Origin: DATEPR01 sp036273855
Lineage (GTDB): Bacteria; Actinomycetota; Actinomycetes; Mycobacteriales; Pseudonocardiaceae
Direction: 5' to 3'
Assembly: GCA_036273855.1 (NCBI GenBank)
Contig: DASUGU010000135.1
Location: 1 to 64,000, forward strand
Length of the DNA: 64,000 nt
Positions 51,698 to 60,339 of this stretch are shown piece after piece; positions within the stretch are counted from its first letter, which is position 1; each line of letters starts with the position of its first letter. A model generated the notes under the pieces. That model saw nothing but the letters and a program-made list of their open reading frames with translations. It was not told the origin of the DNA and searched no databases. The position numbers and the translations under genes were made by a program.

Positions 51698-53005
51698 TCA
51701 GCCGGGCTGCGGCTCCGGTTCGGTCGATGACTCGGCTGCCGGCTCCGGTTCCGGCGGAGTCGGCAGGTCACGCACCGTGCGCACCGGCGAGAGCAGCAGG
51801 AACAGGCCGGACAGCGGCACCAGCGCGGTCATCACCCACATGCCGCCGCGCGGCCCCAGCGCGGTAGCCAGGGCGCCGCCCACCAGGGCGCCGATCGGGA
51901 TGGCCCCGAAGCCGAGGAACGAGCTGCACGCGGCGAGCCTGCCGAGCATGTGCTGCGGCACGTAGCCCTGCGCGAAGATGGCGATCACGACGTTGGAACC
52001 GGCGACGCCGAACGACACGCCGAAACCGCCGACGATGAACAGCAGCACCCCGGGCCCATCGGAGGTCAGCGGGATCAGCAGCACGACCACCGTCGACGCG
52101 ATGAACGCTAGCTGGGCCCTGGCGCTGCCCAGCCACGCCGACACCCGGCCGGCCAGGAACGCGCCGACGACGCCGCCGACGGAGGCGAGCGCGATGAGCC
52201 CACCCACCGAGCCGGACGACAGCCCGACGCTGCGCACCAGGAACACCACCTGGATGGCGTCGTAGCCGGTGAGGGCGAAGTTGGCGGTGGTGCCGAAGAA
52301 GATCATCGGGCGCAGCCACCGGCTGCCGAAGATGAACGCCATGCCGGCGCGGATGTCGGCCACCATCGTCGTCGGCTCGTCCGGTTTCGCCGGCGGCTGC
52401 TCCGGCTGCCGGATGCCCAGGACGCACGCGATGGTCACCAGGAAGGTGACGGCGTCGGCCAGCATGCCGTTGACCGCGCCGACCAACTGTGCGATGAGAC
52501 CGCCGGCACCCTGACCGAGGATGCCCGCGGCGGCCGAACTGCCCTCCAGCAGGGAGTTGCCGGCCGGCCGGTCCTCGGCGGTCAGGATCGTCGCGAGATA
52601 GGGGAAGTAGGAGGTCTGGAAGAACACCGTCGCGCAGCCGGACAGCAGGGCGAGAACGAGCAGCAGGCCGATGGACAGCACATGCAGCCCGGCCGCGACC
52701 GGCACGCTCACGAAGATCAGGAACGACGCGGCCGACGAGATCACCATGACCGGGCGGCGGCGCCACCGGTCCACCCACGCGCCCACCGGCAGCCCGATCA
52801 CCAGCCACGCCACCCACGCGGCCGCCGCCAGCAGGCCGACCTCGAACGCGGTGGCGTTCAGCGTGGAGACGGCGACCAGCGGCAGCGCGATGACGGTGAT
52901 GGAATCGCCCAGCCTGCCGATCGTGGAACCGGCCCACAGCAACCGGAAGTCGTGGTGGCGCCGCAGTAATCCCCCCGCCGGGCGGGCTGAGTCGTCGTCG
53001 ACCAT
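51698..53005 (-). CDS. MFS transporter
   Basis: A 435-residue major facilitator with twelve hydrophobic segments; motif A-like text lies in GLPVGAWVDRWRRRPVM between helices 2 and 3. It resembles the enterobactin exporter EntS-like and macrolide-efflux-like groups (MHDFRLLWAGSTIGRLGDSI pattern near the start). The N-terminus has an acidic MVDDDS start at 53005. The substrate is unknown. Confidence 0.87.
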   Translation of the reverse strand: MVDDDSARPAGGLLRRHHDFRLLWAGSTIGRLGDSITVIALPLVAVSTLNATAFEVGLLAAAAWVAWLVIGLPVGAWVDRWRRRPVMVISSAASFLIFVSVPVAAGLHVLSIGLLLVLALLSGCATVFFQTSYFPYLATILTAEDRPAGNSLLEGSSAAAGILGQGAGGLIAQLVGAVNGMLADAVTFLVTIACVLGIRQPEQPPAKPDEPTTMVADIRAGMAFIFGSRWLRPMIFFGTTANFALTGYDAIQVVFLVRSVGLSSGSVGGLIALASVGGVVGAFLAGRVSAWLGSARAQLAFIASTVVVLLIPLTSDGPGVLLFIVGGFGVSFGVAGSNVVIAIFAQGYVPQHMLGRLAACSSFLGFGAIPIGALVGGALATALGPRGGMWVMTALVPLSGLFLLLSPVRTVRDLPTPPEPEPAAESSTEPEPQPG

Positions 53006-53030
53006 GTCCCGCACGTTATCGACCGGGCAG

Positions 53031-53070
53031 CGATCGGGGGCCGTGCTCGGCTGAACACGGCCCCCGATCG
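53031..53070 (-). terminator. terminator after the second S53 gene
   Basis: A perfect 15-bp stem (53031-53045 with 53056-53070) around a 10-base loop lies 13 bases beyond the stop of the minus-strand peptidase gene (53084). Confidence 0.75.
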
Positions 53071-53083
53071 TCGATATATCCCC

Positions 53084-54709
53084 TTAACGGGTGCGGAAGC
53101 CCACCGACTCGTCCAGCAACATGCTGTGCAGGGTCACGGTGTGCTGGCCCGCCGCCAGGGACAGCGCGGCCGGGTCGATCTGGGACGTCACGTCACCGAG
53201 GTTGTTCGCGGTGAGCGTGGCGACCTGCTTGCCGTCGACCGAGACCTGCACCGGGTGCTGCGGGATGAACCCGCCGGCCAGCAGGTAGGTCGTGCTGCCC
53301 GCCGGCACGTCGGTGCTGGTCAGGCTGGCGTGCTGGAGCCGCGCCAGTGCCGATGCCGCCTGCTGCTGCATCGTGTTGCCACCGTGTTCGCCGTGCACCG
53401 CGTTGACCAGTGCGGGCACGAACCTGCTGGCGTCCAACGTGCCCCAGCCGCTGGCCACGTCGAAGCCGTTGGTCGCGGTGAAGCCGGGCACGGTGGTGGT
53501 GGAGTTGTTGCCGGACACGACGTCGGACAGCCCGACCTTGGTGCCGCGCGGGCCGAGATCCCGGTACAGCACGTCGTTGATCGGACCGACGCTGTGCCCG
53601 TTGAGCTGCGCGGCCAGTGCCAGGATGCCGGCGAACTCGGGTGCGGACTCGGACGTGCCGTCCTGCGAGTCCATCGTGATGTCCGGCACCGAGCGCATCT
53701 CGCTGCCGGTGATGTTCTGGACGCCGTTCTGGTAGTCCGGCCGCGCGTACACCGACGAGAAGCCCGCGCCCTCGGAGAAGATCCCCGCGTGCCACAGCGG
53801 GTCGGGGCCCAGCTTCGAGCCGTCCGTCTTGCTCACGTTGGGCACGCTGCCGCCCATCGCGACCACCCACGGACTGTCGTCCCACGCCGCCGTGTCCGGC
53901 GTCGTCGTGGTGGTGCCGCACTGGGCGTTGGCCACGGCCAGGTTCTGCACCACGCCACAGTCACCGGTTGCCACGACCACCGGCACACCGCTGGCCGCGG
54001 CGGTCAGCGGACCCGGGTCCTGGGAGCGGATCTGCGCGAGGTCGGAGTACGTCGCCTCACCGGTGCCGTCGCTGATCGACATGGAGTCGGCGAGGTGGTT
54101 CTGGCTGATGAACTCGACCGCGTGCATCAGTTCCGGCATGGCGACCTGGAACGGCGTGTCGTCGGTGATCTCGCTGTCCGCGGGCGACGCCGAGATGAGG
54201 ATCTTGGCGTAGGGCGCGATCAGGTGGGCCGCCTCGACGTCCAGCCGCAGCTCGCCCATCCACGCGTCACAGGAGCCGTAGCTCTGCAGCGCGACCATGC
54301 CTGCCGGGCACTCGGCGGGCAGCGGACCGGACGGGAAGATGGTCTGGATGTCCGGGTCGGGCAGGCCGTACCGGGCGTCGAAGTTGTGGATCACGGTGTT
54401 GATCTGCGGGTCGTCCCAGCCCTCGATCAGGCCGATCGTGGTGCCGGACCCGTCGATGCCGCTCAACCACAGGTCGCCGAGGTTGTAGTCGAACACGTCC
54501 TGCGGGCCGGGCGTCTGGCGCGCGAACGTCGGGTAGTTGTCCTTCATGGTCTGCAGGACGGCCTTGAGCGTGGCGATGTGCTCGGGGTTGGGCTGCATGG
54601 CCGTAGCGGTGGCGGTGGCGGTGGCGGCTGGTCCCGGAGCCGCTGCCGAGGGTAGGGCGAGCGCGGCCACCGCCAACGGGACGATGGCCAGGATCAACGT
54701 CTTCCTCAT
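53084..54709 (-). CDS. secreted S53-family serine peptidase
   Basis: A 541-residue exported enzyme. The signal peptide (about 1-24) is followed by an Ala/Thr-rich stretch with no clear pro-domain. The catalytic domain carries ELRLD (Glu/Asp), an oxyanion Asp in ATGDCGV and the nucleophile in DGTSESAPEFAG. Cys pairs (ECPAGM…SYGSCDAW) may form disulfides. A C-terminal beta domain (VPAGSTTYLLAGGFIPQHPVQVSVDG) resembles an Ig-like or binding module. It lacks the RVLDTR modules of the peptidase at 44452. Confidence 0.83.
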   Translation of the reverse strand: MRKTLILAIVPLAVAALALPSAAAPGPAATATATATAMQPNPEHIATLKAVLQTMKDNYPTFARQTPGPQDVFDYNLGDLWLSGIDGSGTTIGLIEGWDDPQINTVIHNFDARYGLPDPDIQTIFPSGPLPAECPAGMVALQSYGSCDAWMGELRLDVEAAHLIAPYAKILISASPADSEITDDTPFQVAMPELMHAVEFISQNHLADSMSISDGTGEATYSDLAQIRSQDPGPLTAAASGVPVVVATGDCGVVQNLAVANAQCGTTTTTPDTAAWDDSPWVVAMGGSVPNVSKTDGSKLGPDPLWHAGIFSEGAGFSSVYARPDYQNGVQNITGSEMRSVPDITMDSQDGTSESAPEFAGILALAAQLNGHSVGPINDVLYRDLGPRGTKVGLSDVVSGNNSTTTVPGFTATNGFDVASGWGTLDASRFVPALVNAVHGEHGGNTMQQQAASALARLQHASLTSTDVPAGSTTYLLAGGFIPQHPVQVSVDGKQVATLTANNLGDVTSQIDPAALSLAAGQHTVTLHSMLLDESVGFRTR

Positions 54710-54948
54710 GATCGAAAAATCACCACTTCCGTGGCCTGGACACCGAGCCCCCTATGGTCGGCGCACCGACCGGATTGTGTGCACACTGTGACTCCTGGGT
54801 CCATACCACAAAACGAAGTGGATACGTTCGTCGCGAGCCGACAGGACCAGCCGTGTGCTCCCAGGTCGGTCATCCGGCCGAAATGGGACGCATCCCGGGT
54901 GAGACCATCCTTTGTGGACGATCACGGACGCGTGAGACGATCACCCAC

Positions 54949-55341
54949 ATGGACCTCCCCGAGGATCTGCTCGCCCTGCTCCGCGAGCCGAACCCGTGCT
55001 TCCTGGCCACCACGATGCCCGACGGGTCGCCGCAGCTCACCCAGACCTGGGTGGACACCGACGGCAGCCACATCCTGGTCAACACGGTCCAGGGCCACCA
55101 GAAGCTGCGCAACGTCCGGCGCGACCCCCGGGTGGCGCTCAACGTCGTCGACCGGGAGCACCCCGGCCGCTACGTCGCGGTCCGCGGTCACGTCCTTTCC
55201 ACGACCACCGACGGCGCCGCCGACCACATCGAGGCCCTGTCGCTGCGCTACACCGGCGCGCCCTACCCGTGGTACGGCGGCCGGGACAAGGTCCGCGTGC
55301 TGATCACCATCGAGGCGGACCGCATCCGGTCACACGGCTAG
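54949..55341 (+). CDS. PPOX-class F420/FMN-binding split-barrel protein
   Basis: A 130-residue split-barrel flavin/F420 oxidoreductase-like protein (CFLATTMPDGSPQLTQTWVD start, KLRNVRRDPRVAL helix, RYVAVRGHV strand). Actinobacterial members reduce substrates with F420 or bind heme degradation products; the substrate here is unknown. ATG 54949 is chosen; longer frames start in non-coding sequence. It overlaps the following convergent gene by 12 bases. Confidence 0.85.
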   Translation: MDLPEDLLALLREPNPCFLATTMPDGSPQLTQTWVDTDGSHILVNTVQGHQKLRNVRRDPRVALNVVDREHPGRYVAVRGHVLSTTTDGAADHIEALSLRYTGAPYPWYGGRDKVRVLITIEADRIRSHG

Positions 55342-55704
55342 GTCCAGGAAGTCGTTCACCCGCAGGGCGCTCAACACCGGCCGGGCGACGCCCCGCATGC
55401 CACCGCGTGACGGGTCGTGCCGGACGATCGGGCTGGTCAGGTGCATCGCCTTGCCGCGCACGATGGCGTCACAACCACCTGCCGCGACGACGTTGCGCAC
55501 CCAGTCCGACTGCGGGCCGTAGGTCAGCGCGATCCGGTAGCCGGCGTCGGTGCGGAACATGTTCACCGGCGTTCGGTACTTCTTCCCGGACTTCCGTCCG
55601 GTGTGCACGATCATCGCGAACCCGGGCAGGTGCGGCGCGACGATGCCGAACACCCGGTTCGTGACGTGCCGGTTGAACTTCGCGAGTCCTCGTGGTGCGA
55701 CCAT
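55330..55704 (-). CDS. nitroreductase/deazaflavin-dependent (Ddn-like) protein
   Basis: 124 aa of the F420-dependent nitroreductase (Ddn) family: GFAMIVHTGRKSGKKYRTPVNMF at the start, then YRIALTYGPQSDWVRNVVAAGGCDA. Such proteins use reduced F420 and act on quinones or xenobiotics. It is convergent with the PPOX gene and divergent from the next one. Confidence 0.85.
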   Translation of the reverse strand: MVAPRGLAKFNRHVTNRVFGIVAPHLPGFAMIVHTGRKSGKKYRTPVNMFRTDAGYRIALTYGPQSDWVRNVVAAGGCDAIVRGKAMHLTSPIVRHDPSRGGMRGVARPVLSALRVNDFLDLAV

Positions 55705-55776
55705 GCCAGAATTCTACCCCTGTTGAATTGGCCGTGGTCTTGATCTCCACCGAACTGGAGGTCGGAGACTCTCGGC

Positions 55777-56199
55777 ATGCCGCACGCCTTCGCCGTCGAC
55801 ACCTTCCTGACCAGGCCGCTCACCGCGCGTGTCGCGACCAACGGCCCCACCGTCCGGCCCACCTGGTACCTGTGGGAGGACGGCGCCTTCTGGATCCTCA
55901 CCGGCCCGTGGGCGAAACTGCTGGCCAGGGCACGGGCCGACCCGGTGATCGCCGTCGTGGTCGACGAGTGCGACCTGGCCACCGGCCTGGTCCGGCAGGT
56001 CGTGGCCAGGGGAGCGGCCGAGATCCTGCCCTTCGACGTGCCCCGCGGCCGGCGCAAGCTGGTCAGATATCTCGGCACGGACGAGTCGAGCTGGGACCCC
56101 CGGTTCCGCCGCTACCTGCACGACGACGTCAGGGGAGTGGTCTGGCTCCGGATGCGGCCCACGTTCCTCACCACGAGGGACCTGAGCTACGCCGTCTGA
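55777..56199 (+). CDS. pyridoxamine 5'-phosphate oxidase-like protein
   Basis: A 140-residue split-barrel protein of the PPOX superfamily (TRPLTARVATNGPTVRPTWYLWEDGAFWILTGPWAKLLARARADP). Cofactor and substrate are not determined; flavin or F420 is possible. It stands just upstream of the SRP RNA gene with no visible link to it. Confidence 0.78.
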   Translation: MPHAFAVDTFLTRPLTARVATNGPTVRPTWYLWEDGAFWILTGPWAKLLARARADPVIAVVVDECDLATGLVRQVVARGAAEILPFDVPRGRRKLVRYLGTDESSWDPRFRRYLHDDVRGVVWLRMRPTFLTTRDLSYAV

Positions 56200-56230
56200 G
56201 CGGATCGCGACGGACCGCTACACTGTCAGT

Positions 56231-56317
56231 GGACCTCGTGCGGCGTTCAACCTGTGAACCTCCCCAGGGCCGGAAGGCAGCAAGGATAAGCGGGCTCTGG
56301 CGGGTGCACGGGGTCCC
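56231..56317 (+). ncRNA. ffs: signal recognition particle RNA (4.5S-type)
   Basis: An approximately 87-nt hairpin RNA: the ends pair (GGACCTCGTGC with GCACGGGGTCC, one G-U pair) and the tip carries the conserved SRP domain IV signature GGGCCGGAAGGCAGCAAGGATAAGC, including the GGAA tetraloop and the asymmetric loop that binds Ffh. The location upstream of dnaX matches other actinobacteria. Confidence 0.95.
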
Positions 56318-56325
56318 CTAACGCC

Positions 56326-56361
56326 ATCGACCCCGGCGGACCACGGTCCGCCGGGGTCGAT
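56326..56361 (+). terminator. SRP RNA terminator
   Basis: A perfect 16-bp stem (56326-56341 with 56346-56361) around CACG, followed by CGTTT, lies nine bases after the SRP RNA. Confidence 0.85.
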
Positions 56362-56375
56362 CGTTTCGGCGTAAC

Positions 56376-57032
56376 GTGCTGGGTGTGGGGGATCTTGACG
56401 TCCGGGTCCGCGACGTGATCGCGGCCACCGGGTTCGGCGTCTCGGCAGGCGAGGACTGGCTGTTCCGCGAGCTGACCCTGGAGGTCGCCGCGGGCCAGTG
56501 TCTCGCCGTCACCGGCCCGAACGGCACCGGCAAATCGACCATCCTGCACTGCCTCTACGGCATGCGGCCGCCCAGCGAGGGCACCGTCGCCGTGTGCGGC
56601 GGTCACCCGGACGAGCGCTCGTCGGCGTTCCGCCGGTCCGTGGCCGTGCTGCTGGACGACTCGGCGCTGTTCGACGAACTCAGTCCGCGGCAACACCTGG
56701 AACTACTGTTCCGGTCCTTCCCCGACGCACCGTCACCGGACGACCTGGTCACCGACTGGCTGGAGCCCGCCGGGCTGGGCCACCGGGTCGACGTCGCCGC
56801 CGGGAAGCTGTCCGCGGGCCAGCGCCGCAGGCTGCTGCTCCTGGGCGCGCTGGCCCGACCGCACGACCTGGTGCTGCTGGACGAACCGGAACGCGCCCTG
56901 GACACCACCGGCCTGGAGTGGCTGGCCGGGCTGGTCAACGCCGACACCGAGGCCGGAGCCACCGCCGTCCTGGCCACCCACTCCCGCGTCCTGGTGGACG
57001 CCTGCGCCGACCTCGTCCTGGACCTCGGGTGA
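56376..57032 (+). CDS. ABC transporter ATP-binding protein
   Basis: 218 aa. Walker A GPNGTGKST, signature LSAGQRRRL, Walker B LVLLDEPE and a switch His in THSRV. It powers the membrane protein encoded next, whose GTG start overlaps this stop. The start may be GTG 56376 or 56385. The transported substrate is unknown. Confidence 0.9.
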   Translation: MLGVGDLDVRVRDVIAATGFGVSAGEDWLFRELTLEVAAGQCLAVTGPNGTGKSTILHCLYGMRPPSEGTVAVCGGHPDERSSAFRRSVAVLLDDSALFDELSPRQHLELLFRSFPDAPSPDDLVTDWLEPAGLGHRVDVAAGKLSAGQRRRLLLLGALARPHDLVLLDEPERALDTTGLEWLAGLVNADTEAGATAVLATHSRVLVDACADLVLDLG

Positions 57033-58363
57033 TCGCCGGGCTGCGGTCGACGGGCGGCTGGCTCTACCGGATCAGCGACCGGGCGCTCTACGCCGTGCTC
57101 GCCATCGGTGTGCTGACCTCGCCGTTCTACCGGTTCGAGTACCTGCGGGCCACCTTGTTGGGCACCGCGGTCGTGCCGGCCTCGGCCGCGCTGGCGGTGC
57201 TGGCCCTGGGGTTGTGCGTGGCGTGGCGGTCCTTGCTGCGCCGTGACTTCGCCTGGGCCGAACCGGCCTGGCTGACCTGGACCGACTCCGGCGACGGCCG
57301 CATTCACCTGATCGGCAGGCGGCTGTGGACCGGCTGGATCGTGAGGTTCGCCGCCGTCGGCTATCTGGCCGCGGTCAGCGTGCTGGTGCTCGGCGAGACC
57401 GGCTGGCTGGCGGCCGGGTGCGCGCTGTTCAGCGGTGTGGCGCTGCTGGCCGTGGTGGTGGCCCGCCGGGCGCCCGGCCGCGCCGAGCCGTGGCTGGAGT
57501 ACGCGGTGATCGCGGCCACGGTCGTGCTGGCCGGGACCGCCGCCGTGACGTCGGTCGGGTCGCTGCCGCTGTGGGTGTTGGCCGGCCTGGCCGTGGTGAG
57601 CGCCGTGGTGCTGGCCTTCGGGTCGGGCAGGCCCCGCCGCCCCGCCGTCGCCGTGTCCGCCGGGCGGGCCGACCTGGTGCGCGGGTACGCCGAGCGGACC
57701 GTGCGCCGGGTGATGGTGAGCTTCGGCGACGCCCTGGCCCTGCTGCCGCCGCCCGGCAGGCTGCCGTTTCCCCGGCTGCTGGGCGGGCGTGCGGTGGTCG
57801 CCCGGTTCGTGCTCGCCGGGGTGCTGTCGCGGGCCAGGGTCGGGCTGCTCGCCGTGCTGTGCGTCGTGGTGATCGTGGTGGCGCACCAGGTGTTCCCGGT
57901 GGTCAGCCCGGTGTGGCTGGTCGGCGTCGGGATGTACTTCGCCGGGGTGCCGTTCGCCGCCGGGCTGGCGTCGCTGTGGGCGGTGCCCGGCCTGCGCCGG
58001 TGGCTGGGCTGCGCCGACATCACCCTGCGGCTGGCCACGGCCGTGGTGGTCGCCGCGATCGCGCTGGCCGTGGTCGGGCTGGTCGCGGCCTTCGCCGTGC
58101 CGGTACCGGTCGCGGTGTGGCTGGCCGTGCCCCTCGCGGTCGGTGCCGTGGTGCGCACCGTCACCCGCAAGCCGCTGGACTTCGCCAACGTCGGCGTCGC
58201 CGCGACACCCCAGGGCTACCTGCTGCCGGTCGGCCTGCTCGCCCAACTCGTGCACGGACCCGACCTGCTCGTCATCGGCCTGCTGATCGTCGCGTCCGGC
58301 CTGCTCGTCGCGGCGCTGGCACCCGCGGCGGTGGCGCTGGCCGCGTACGGCGTGGCGCGGTGA
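57029..58363 (+). CDS. polytopic membrane protein, probable ABC permease subunit
   Basis: 444 aa with about ten hydrophobic segments and two soluble stretches (one after helix 3 with WLTWTDSGDGR, one before RRPAVAVSAGRADLVRGYAERT). It is translationally coupled to the ATPase gene. It does not match a named permease family by eye. The gene ends 23 bases before dnaX. Confidence 0.72.
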   Translation: MIAGLRSTGGWLYRISDRALYAVLAIGVLTSPFYRFEYLRATLLGTAVVPASAALAVLALGLCVAWRSLLRRDFAWAEPAWLTWTDSGDGRIHLIGRRLWTGWIVRFAAVGYLAAVSVLVLGETGWLAAGCALFSGVALLAVVVARRAPGRAEPWLEYAVIAATVVLAGTAAVTSVGSLPLWVLAGLAVVSAVVLAFGSGRPRRPAVAVSAGRADLVRGYAERTVRRVMVSFGDALALLPPPGRLPFPRLLGGRAVVARFVLAGVLSRARVGLLAVLCVVVIVVAHQVFPVVSPVWLVGVGMYFAGVPFAAGLASLWAVPGLRRWLGCADITLRLATAVVVAAIALAVVGLVAAFAVPVPVAVWLAVPLAVGAVVRTVTRKPLDFANVGVAATPQGYLLPVGLLAQLVHGPDLLVIGLLIVASGLLVAALAPAAVALAAYGVAR

Positions 58364-58386
58364 GACCCGACCGGTAGTCTCGCTGC

Positions 58387-60336
58387 GTGGCGCTCGCCCT
58401 CTATCGCAAGTACCGTCCGGCGACCTTTGCCGAGGTGGTCGGCCAGGAGCACGTCACCGAGCCGCTGTGCACGGCCCTGGCCGCCAAGCGGGTCAACCAC
58501 GCGTACCTGTTCTCCGGCCCGCGCGGGTGCGGCAAGACGTCCAGCGCGCGCATCCTGGCCCGGTCGCTCAACTGTGTCGAAGGTCCGACGCCGACCCCGT
58601 GCGGGGTCTGCAACTCGTGTGTCGGCCTCGCCCCCGAGGGCCCGGGCACCGTGGACGTGGTCGAACTCGACGCGGCCAGCCACGGCGGCGTCGACGACGC
58701 GCGGGAGTTGCGGGACAAGGCGTTCTACGCGCCGGCCGAGTCGCGCTACCGCGTGTTCATCATCGACGAGGCACACATGGTCACCACGCAGGGCTTCAAC
58801 GCCCTGCTCAAGATCGTCGAGGAACCGCCCGACCACCTGGTCTTCGTGTTCGCCACCACCGAGCCGGACAAGGTGCTGCCCACCATCCGCTCGCGCACCC
58901 ACCACTACCCGTTCCGGCTGATCCCGCCCGGCGCGATGCGCGCGCTGCTGGAGCAGAATTGCGCCGACGAGGGCGTGCACGTCGAACCGGCGGTGTTCCC
59001 GCTGGTCATCCGCGCGGGCGGCGGTTCGGCCAGGGACAGCCAGTCGGTGCTCGACCAGTTGCTGGCCGGCGCCGGTGCCGGTGGCGTCACCTACGAGCGT
59101 GCGGTCGCCCTGCTCGGCGTGACCGACGTAGGCCTCATCGACGACATCGTCGACGGCCTGGCCGCCGGTGACGGCCCAGCGGTGTTCGGCACGGTCGATC
59201 GCCTGGTCGAGGCCGGGCACGATCCCCGCCGGTTCACCACGGACCTGTTGGAGCGGCTGCGCGACCTGGTGCTGCTCAAGGCAGTGCCGGACGCGGCCGA
59301 GAAGGGCCTGGTCGCCATGCCGGGCGACGAACTGAGCCGCATGAAGGCCCAGGCCGAGCGGTTGGGCCCGGCGACGCTGACCCGTTATGCGGAGATCCTG
59401 CACGCCGGCCTGATCGAGATGCGCGGCGCGACCGCGCCCAGGCTGTTGGTGGAACTGTTGTGCGCCAGGATGTTGCTGCCCGCAGCGGCGGCGACGGACG
59501 CGGCGGTGCTGCAGCGCCTGGAGGGCCTGGAACGCCGCATGACGCTGGCCCCGGTGGAGGCTGGTCCGGCACTCGCCCCAACACGGGGACCGGTGCCAAC
59601 CCCGGCACCAGCTGCCGGAGAGCCAGCCCGCCCCGCCTACCAACGCCCCAGCACTCAGCGCCCAGAAACCCAGCGCCCAGAAACCCAGCCACCCACCCGG
59701 GACCACGCACCCGAACCGGAACCCGAACCCGCACCGGCGCCCGCCCCAACGCCGGCAGCAGCTCCGTCCGCAATGGACAGCACGGCGATCCGCCAAATCT
59801 GGCCGGAGTTGCTGCGTAGCGTGGGCGAACGAAACAAGCCGGCCTATGCGCTGCTGCAGAACGCGACAGTGAAGGCGGTAGAGGGCAACACGCTAGTGCT
59901 GGCGATGCCGACCGCTGGCCTGGCGAGGCAACTAGGACAGGAATCCAGGGCAGAAGTCATCAAGGCGGCCCTGCACGACCTGGTGGCAGGCGAGTGGGAG
60001 TTGCGCTGCGTACACGACGGCGCCACCCCCGATGGCCCAGGAGCCGCCCGCCGCCCAGCCACGGCCACCAGGACAAGGCCGGTCGCCGAAGCCAAAATCG
60101 CCGACCCACCCCCGCCGCCGCCCCCACCGCCAGTCCAACGACCGCCAGCCCCGAGGCCGGCCGAATCCGAGGCCCCACCACCAGAACCGCCACCAGACCC
60201 ACTGGACGATGTGGACCTGCCGCCGGACCCGGTGGACGACCAAGGCGCGGCACCCCCAGAACCGGACCGCCCCAGACCAGACGCAGTGGCAGTAGACCTA
60301 CTAACAAAACAACTACGAGCCCGCCGCCTGAGCTGA
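58387..60336 (+). CDS. dnaX: DNA polymerase III subunit gamma/tau
   Basis: A 649-residue clamp-loader ATPase. P-loop GPRGCGKT (about residues 45-52), a four-Cys zinc module (CVEGPTPTPCGVCNSC), DEAH motif in FIIDEAHM, and the sensor stretch FATTEPDKVLPTIRSR are all present. After about residue 390 come Pro/Ala/Glu-rich linkers, then the tau C-terminal domain (IRQIWPELLRSV) and a final Pro-rich region. GTG 58387. From about 59800 onward codons ending in A (CCA, CTA, ACA, AAA, CGA) are unusually frequent, unlike the rest of the gene. Three clamp-loader or recombination genes share this neighbourhood, as in mycobacteria. Confidence 0.95.
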   Translation: MALALYRKYRPATFAEVVGQEHVTEPLCTALAAKRVNHAYLFSGPRGCGKTSSARILARSLNCVEGPTPTPCGVCNSCVGLAPEGPGTVDVVELDAASHGGVDDARELRDKAFYAPAESRYRVFIIDEAHMVTTQGFNALLKIVEEPPDHLVFVFATTEPDKVLPTIRSRTHHYPFRLIPPGAMRALLEQNCADEGVHVEPAVFPLVIRAGGGSARDSQSVLDQLLAGAGAGGVTYERAVALLGVTDVGLIDDIVDGLAAGDGPAVFGTVDRLVEAGHDPRRFTTDLLERLRDLVLLKAVPDAAEKGLVAMPGDELSRMKAQAERLGPATLTRYAEILHAGLIEMRGATAPRLLVELLCARMLLPAAAATDAAVLQRLEGLERRMTLAPVEAGPALAPTRGPVPTPAPAAGEPARPAYQRPSTQRPETQRPETQPPTRDHAPEPEPEPAPAPAPTPAAAPSAMDSTAIRQIWPELLRSVGERNKPAYALLQNATVKAVEGNTLVLAMPTAGLARQLGQESRAEVIKAALHDLVAGEWELRCVHDGATPDGPGAARRPATATRTRPVAEAKIADPPPPPPPPPVQRPPAPRPAESEAPPPEPPPDPLDDVDLPPDPVDDQGAAPPEPDRPRPDAVAVDLLTKQLRARRLS

Positions 60337-60339
60337 CCA

